Virus record (IMG/VR): IMGVR_UViG_3300025770_001492
Location: 181,523-245,522 of that record
Reading direction: 5' to 3' (one strand)
Source of the DNA: a virus
DNA length: 64,000 nt
A program made the position numbers and the translations under genes. How positions within the stretch are numbered: the stretch's first letter is position 1; every line of letters starts with the position of its first letter. Below the pieces are notes generated by a model, which made no database searches, had not been told where the DNA came from, and saw only the letters and a list, made by a program, of their open reading frames with translations. Below, one piece after another: positions 60,455 through 64,000 of the stretch.

Positions 60455-61767
60455 TATACATCCTTGTTTAACAAATTATTATTGACTTTCCCCGAATGCC
60501 CCATCAGTTCTGAAAGATCATTTAAAACATCTTGTATTTTTAAAGACTTAAAAAGGTTTTTACTGTGTTCAATTTTTTCACTAGCGTCTGGGTCGTGTAC
60601 TTCAACCTTATGACAGTCTTTGAGGATTCCATTTTCCTCTAGCAGCACTCCTTTTACAAACGGGTAGTTTTCGCATCTTTTAGAAGGATCTATTGTGCTA
60701 AATATGGCTACCGTAGGGGTTGAAAAAGCATCTGCTAAATGGTAGGCGCAGGTGTCTACTGTAATAGCCGCATCAACCTCAGATATGATGCTTGCAAAGT
60801 CGTCTAGATCGCTGGAATATTGGTTTAGATTTAAAAATCTTTCATGTTCAAAATCCAATCCAGTCGCTGACACTACAAAGAAATTCGAATTTTCTAAAAT
60901 TTCTTCAATATGTTTTTTTGCTAAAGAGTTGGGGATGCTCCTTAATGGCGTGGTTGACAAATTGTGATATAGCAGTATCGGGTTGTCCGGCGACCGGCCT
61001 GATTCATCGACAGGATTGGATTTTTTCCTTACTATATTCATCAATGATCTTATTTTCTTCTTTGATTGATCATTTGGTTTGTAAATAATTCTTTTTTTGT
61101 CTTTGTCTATATTCAAAGATTTGATGGACAAAACTTCTTCGAAAAAGCTCATTAAAGGTTGTTTATCAAAACTTTCATATAATAAAAATCCCCCTAAATC
61201 GAACAAAACATCGTGCGAAAGTAAAACGTCTAAACTGGATGGCATTATAAATACATTTTGCCAAACCCCTTTCCATTGTTCTGTAATCTGCCTCAATTTG
61301 TATGGACTTAGTTGAAATAAATTTATAGTTATTTTGTCATCTGGAATGTGTTTTGACAGTTCTTCTCTGAAGTTTCTTAAAGCAATCATTCCTATCATAT
61401 GATCACCAATTGCATTCGACATTGCGTTTGTTATTGCAATTGATATTTCTCCTTCTTCAATATACTTTTTAAACGTTTCCTCAAATGGTTTTTTGCTAAA
61501 TCCCAATCTTTCGGGGAAGTTGGGTATTCTTTCGATATCCTTGGCAAGTATAGGCTGGAACGACGGGTTTTTACCAGTTTTAATTAAGTTGTTTTTATGA
61601 TTTGTGAAATCATTTGAAGTAGAAAAGTAGGTTTTGTTAAATGAAATCCTACCAGATTTCCGATCCTCTTCGGTAATTGAAGAGAAAGAGTACCTAGTTG
61701 GGTTCGATCCGCTATATCCAATAGGATCAGTTAGGACATCCTCAGTACAATACCAAAATGTTAACAT
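60454..61767 (-). CDS. GT9 (heptosyltransferase-like) glycosyltransferase
   Basis: The 437-residue protein has an N-terminal specific region, SIAITNAMSNAIGDHMIGMI near 108 and the C-terminal nucleotide-sugar site SEVDAAITVDTCAYHLADAF followed by S-T-P-T-V-A-I-F near 340. The D-T-x-x-x-H-L-A phrase is a hallmark of ADP-heptose LPS heptosyltransferases. The sequence is longer than the bacterial enzymes because of the first 100 residues. Likely decorates a virion or LPS glycan. Confidence 0.75.
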   Translation of the reverse strand: MLTFWYCTEDVLTDPIGYSGSNPTRYSFSSITEEDRKSGRISFNKTYFSTSNDFTNHKNNLIKTGKNPSFQPILAKDIERIPNFPERLGFSKKPFEETFKKYIEEGEISIAITNAMSNAIGDHMIGMIALRNFREELSKHIPDDKITINLFQLSPYKLRQITEQWKGVWQNVFIMPSSLDVLLSHDVLFDLGGFLLYESFDKQPLMSFFEEVLSIKSLNIDKDKKRIIYKPNDQSKKKIRSLMNIVRKKSNPVDESGRSPDNPILLYHNLSTTPLRSIPNSLAKKHIEEILENSNFFVVSATGLDFEHERFLNLNQYSSDLDDFASIISEVDAAITVDTCAYHLADAFSTPTVAIFSTIDPSKRCENYPFVKGVLLEENGILKDCHKVEVHDPDASEKIEHSKNLFKSLKIQDVLNDLSELMGHSGKVNNNLLNKDV

Positions 61768-62498
61768 TGCATTTCCTTGGGTTTTAATTCTATTTCATAT
61801 TCAAACTTGCTCATTAATTCAATATCTAAATGAGAGTTTACGTAGCCCAACATTTCTGGGGTGTAGTATTTTAAATACTCTTTATCTGTATAGTATTTCA
61901 ATTTGTCCCATGGGTTGTTAGAGACTTGAACTTCTTCTCCTGATGGCACGAATTCATTTGAACAATTTGAAAATGTTAGATTATTGCTCGAAGGCATAAT
62001 TTCAAATTCATTTGATAGACCTAGCATTACATTTTCAAATTGAGACAATAAAGCTTCATAAGTTAAAAGACAAATTTTCTTATCTTGCGACACTATTGAG
62101 TGATAATGATAGTTCATGTTATTCCAATATTGTATTGGATTTTCTGCTCTGAAAAGGAATGGGACTCCTTTCTGTTTTTCAAATATTGCACGACTTTTTA
62201 TGAAGTCTTCAAAAGACACGTCTTTAAGATTTGGGCCTATATTTTTTTTTCTATTTGGCCCCCAATATTCGTAAACGCTTCTCAGCCACGCATATGGATT
62301 TTTTACCATGCATACGCAATGAACTTCCCGACCTAGGCAAAATGGAACATTGTACGTTCCATGTTTCCACCCACCAGCATTTACTAAAACTTTTATGTTT
62401 TGAAAGTTTGTGTTCAACAGGTGGGTTATGTAGTTTGTGCCTGATCTTTGAAGGCCATATATCTTTATTAACTCAGGACTTTCTTCTTTTATGGTCAT
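61761..62498 (-). CDS. Sulfotransferase-like protein
   Basis: The 245-residue protein has an N-terminal PAPS loop IKIYGLQRSGTNYITHLLNT near 12 and VCMVKNPYAWLRSVYEYWGP near 62, the second binding segment (K-N-P...S). It differs in sequence from the one at 21410, so the two were acquired separately. Adjacent to a GT9-like gene it probably sulfates a sugar. AGGA precedes the ATG. Confidence 0.75.
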   Translation of the reverse strand: MTIKEESPELIKIYGLQRSGTNYITHLLNTNFQNIKVLVNAGGWKHGTYNVPFCLGREVHCVCMVKNPYAWLRSVYEYWGPNRKKNIGPNLKDVSFEDFIKSRAIFEKQKGVPFLFRAENPIQYWNNMNYHYHSIVSQDKKICLLTYEALLSQFENVMLGLSNEFEIMPSSNNLTFSNCSNEFVPSGEEVQVSNNPWDKLKYYTDKEYLKYYTPEMLGYVNSHLDIELMSKFEYEIELKPKEMQC

Positions 62499-62514
62499 AT
62501 TAAGTTCCTGTTTA

Positions 62515-62538
62515 CTAACTAACTAACTAACTAACTAA
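62515..62538. repeat. CTAA tetranucleotide repeat, six copies
   Basis: Six perfect tandem CTAA units (minus strand TTAG) lie in the 47-bp gap between the structural gene ending at 62546 and the sulfotransferase start at 62498. A variable spacer of this kind could change expression of the sulfotransferase by slippage. Confidence 0.9.
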
Positions 62539-62545
62539 CATAGTA

Positions 62546-62968
62546 TTAAACAAATATACTTGCATTGTTTTCGTCAAGATTGGGTTTCTCAACCAGCGTA
62601 GATCTTTGAATAGTAACCAGTTGAGCACCACCTGCTAGTACGAAAGGGCTAGTGCCATCATCGGCAAATAAGTTTCCAACGAAGTTTACCCCATGGTCGA
62701 TGTAGATTTTCCAGTCGTTAATTGTGAAAAAAGTTCTTCCCAGAGCGTCTCCTCCTGGCAAAGGGTCTCCACCAACCGAACGCATAGCGGCAACCCATTT
62801 TAGATAGTCTCTTTGTTGTGACCACTCTTTCCAAGCACTGTAGATGTCTACGGCAACATCTATTTCATCTTCATTGCTATTTATGATAATTAGCTTATTG
62901 TAGCCATCAAAGGTGACTTTATGATAAAGCTGCCAAAGGTCATCGCCCCAGATCTGCCACAACAACAT
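62546..62968 (-). CDS. Virion structural protein
   Basis: 140 residues from ATG 62968, overlapping the upstream stop (TAATG). The sequence LLWQIWGDDLWQLYHKVTFD, DIYSAWKEWSQQRDYLKWVA and AMRSVGGDPLPGGDALGRTF, then FINDWKIYIDHG-like ending, matches a widespread phage structural family with the D-V-Y-S-x-W-K-E-W phrase. Probably a minor tail or fibre-associated protein. The longer upstream start is not needed. Confidence 0.65.
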   Translation of the reverse strand: MLLWQIWGDDLWQLYHKVTFDGYNKLIIINSNEDEIDVAVDIYSAWKEWSQQRDYLKWVAAMRSVGGDPLPGGDALGRTFFTINDWKIYIDHGVNFVGNLFADDGTSPFVLAGGAQLVTIQRSTLVEKPNLDENNASIFV

Positions 62969-64000
62969 TAGATATGTTCCTTCCAACCGATGGTTGAGGC
63001 AATGCTTATAGATTTCTTTTCTGTGTTTTGCAACTGTATGGTTAAAACTTGATTTTGTTGCATGTTTTGAAAATGAGTATTGTTGAAAGCAATATCAACA
63101 TCGTCGGACTGGTCTCCACCAAAGCTCCAGTCTGCCCATTCGCCATAGTGCGACTTCCACCACCATCCATGTCCCCAAGCAACAGAGGCGACAAATACAG
63201 CAGAAGAGCCTGTGGTGCTAGAAAACCCAACACCGTTGGCTTTATGTCCAACTACAGAACTGCTAAACTTGCCATTGTAAGATCCATAGTTAGCATTTGA
63301 CGAACCATCTACCTCTGTACCATGCCCAGCCGATGTGGGTGCTATTCTAACTCTGGTGATCACTCCTGCGTTCACTTCACACACTTCAAGAACGGCCTCT
63401 CTGTGGTTTGCAATCCCTCCATCTAGTTCTAAGATATCACCCACTGTATATCCGGTTCCACCAGAACCAATTGTAATAAGTTCTCCTATTTGGAATCCGG
63501 TCATTCCATCGCTCCACTCTGTGTTACTGACGTTAGCGTTGTGCGGTCTCCAGACAGCATCTGCAACATGAGAACTTTTTCTTATTCTCAACAAAGCAGG
63601 ACCAGCAGCCAGACCAACAATCTTGTGATTGAGAACCCCGGCAGCAATGTTGATTTCTGTTCCTTCAAGTGCATCCATATAGGTTGAAGCAAGTTTTATA
63701 TCATTGTCGTCAACAACAATTGCATAGTAAATTCCATAGTCAGTTAGTCCGCTTAAAGCAGTGTTTCCATTTGCTCGATAAAATACAGGTGTCCCCGTTG
63801 TTAAGCCATGATTGGTAATGGTTATTTGCTCAGTGCCAGCATCAACATCGGCAGAGGCGTCAAAAGTTCTATCAATTCTATCGTCTAAGTTGGAAACCTG
63901 AATAGATTCTAACTGCGTGTAAGATCTGTTGACATCTGCTATCGGACCTCTGGCGGCCATAGCTTTTACTCCCATTATTGGTATCTCACCGGCTGTGGCA
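62968..64000 (-). CDS. Virion structural protein, open at window edge
   Basis: The frame reads from the window edge without a stop; ATG 63975 is only a possible start, and ATAGEIPI upstream of it looks coding, so the protein probably continues beyond the window. Visible parts are a fibre-like beta region (TEQITITNHGLTTGTPVFYR near 45, GTGYTVGDILELDGG near 175) and a C-terminal SVAWGHGWWWKSHYGEWADW followed by aromatic and Asn/Asp-rich residues. Phage tail structural proteins share the T-N-H-G-L-x-T-G-x-P-V phrase. It ends with TAATG coupling to the next gene. Confidence 0.65.
   Translation of the reverse strand, partial: ATAGEIPIMGVKAMAARGPIADVNRSYTQLESIQVSNLDDRIDRTFDASADVDAGTEQITITNHGLTTGTPVFYRANGNTALSGLTDYGIYYAIVVDDNDIKLASTYMDALEGTEINIAAGVLNHKIVGLAAGPALLRIRKSSHVADAVWRPHNANVSNTEWSDGMTGFQIGELITIGSGGTGYTVGDILELDGGIANHREAVLEVCEVNAGVITRVRIAPTSAGHGTEVDGSSNANYGSYNGKFSSSVVGHKANGVGFSSTTGSSAVFVASVAWGHGWWWKSHYGEWADWSFGGDQSDDVDIAFNNTHFQNMQQNQVLTIQLQNTEKKSISIASTIGWKEHI

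Overview
The window is an AT-rich, almost fully coding stretch of a large tailed-phage genome with a T4-like contractile tail. Recognisable T4-type parts are a tail sheath (gp18), two tail tubes (gp19), a sheath stabiliser (gp15), neck proteins (gp13/gp14-like), a baseplate-hub protein (gp26-like), the Mre11/Rad50 pair (gp47/gp46) and a gp55-like late sigma factor. I saw no ribosomal RNA, tRNA, CRISPR array, insertion sequence or integrase. Density is extreme: ATGA/TAATG overlaps are common, convergent genes share stop codons, and strong hairpin terminators lie between blocks. The glycan genes (heptose epimerase-like, GT9-like, UDP-galactopyranose mutase, RmlA) suggest a Gram-negative host. 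One secreted protein has a style I associate with Planctomycetes, but that host guess is weak.

Layout. 0-14 kb: a cut-off glycosyltransferase-like gene and a TylF-type methyltransferase, then gp47, a glycosyltransferase, gp46, a B12-dependent ribonucleotide reductase interrupted by an intein, CTP synthase, an AdoMet decarboxylase, a class II glutamine amidotransferase that appears to start at AUU, and a nuclease-like gene. 14-27 kb: mainly minus-strand tail genes (gp26-like with a probable -1 frameshift product, two tail tubes flanking a sulfotransferase, sheath, gp15) with a plus-strand island of small zinc/membrane proteins, a PAS protein and the gp55-like sigma. 27-39 kb: neck proteins and a cluster of proteins that share a short N-terminal motif. 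39-54 kb: an AAA ATPase, RmlA, TPR/glycosyltransferases, a C39-like peptidase, an HldD-like epimerase, a PrimPol, an esterase and an amidoligase. 54-64 kb: structural proteins, an McsA-like protein, a subtilisin-like protease, tail-fibre-like repeat proteins, a GT9-like enzyme and a second sulfotransferase.

The most interesting signal is a recurring N-terminal tag of the form M-x-F-[KR]-x-[FW]-[IL]-x-x-E on about a dozen otherwise unrelated proteins: Nudix hydrolase, zincin-type peptidase, nucleotidyltransferase-fold protein, helix-turn-helix protein, a 995-residue protein and charged low-complexity proteins. It resembles the T4 capsid-targeting sequence (MKTYQEFIAEA). I infer a set of proteins packaged in the head and possibly injected with the DNA. 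Other leads are a slippery A_AAT_TTT heptamer in the gp26-like gene, TATAAATA-like late promoters directly abutting start codons (near-leaderless messages) together with the gp55-like sigma, and an intein inserted exactly before the presumed catalytic cysteine of the reductase.
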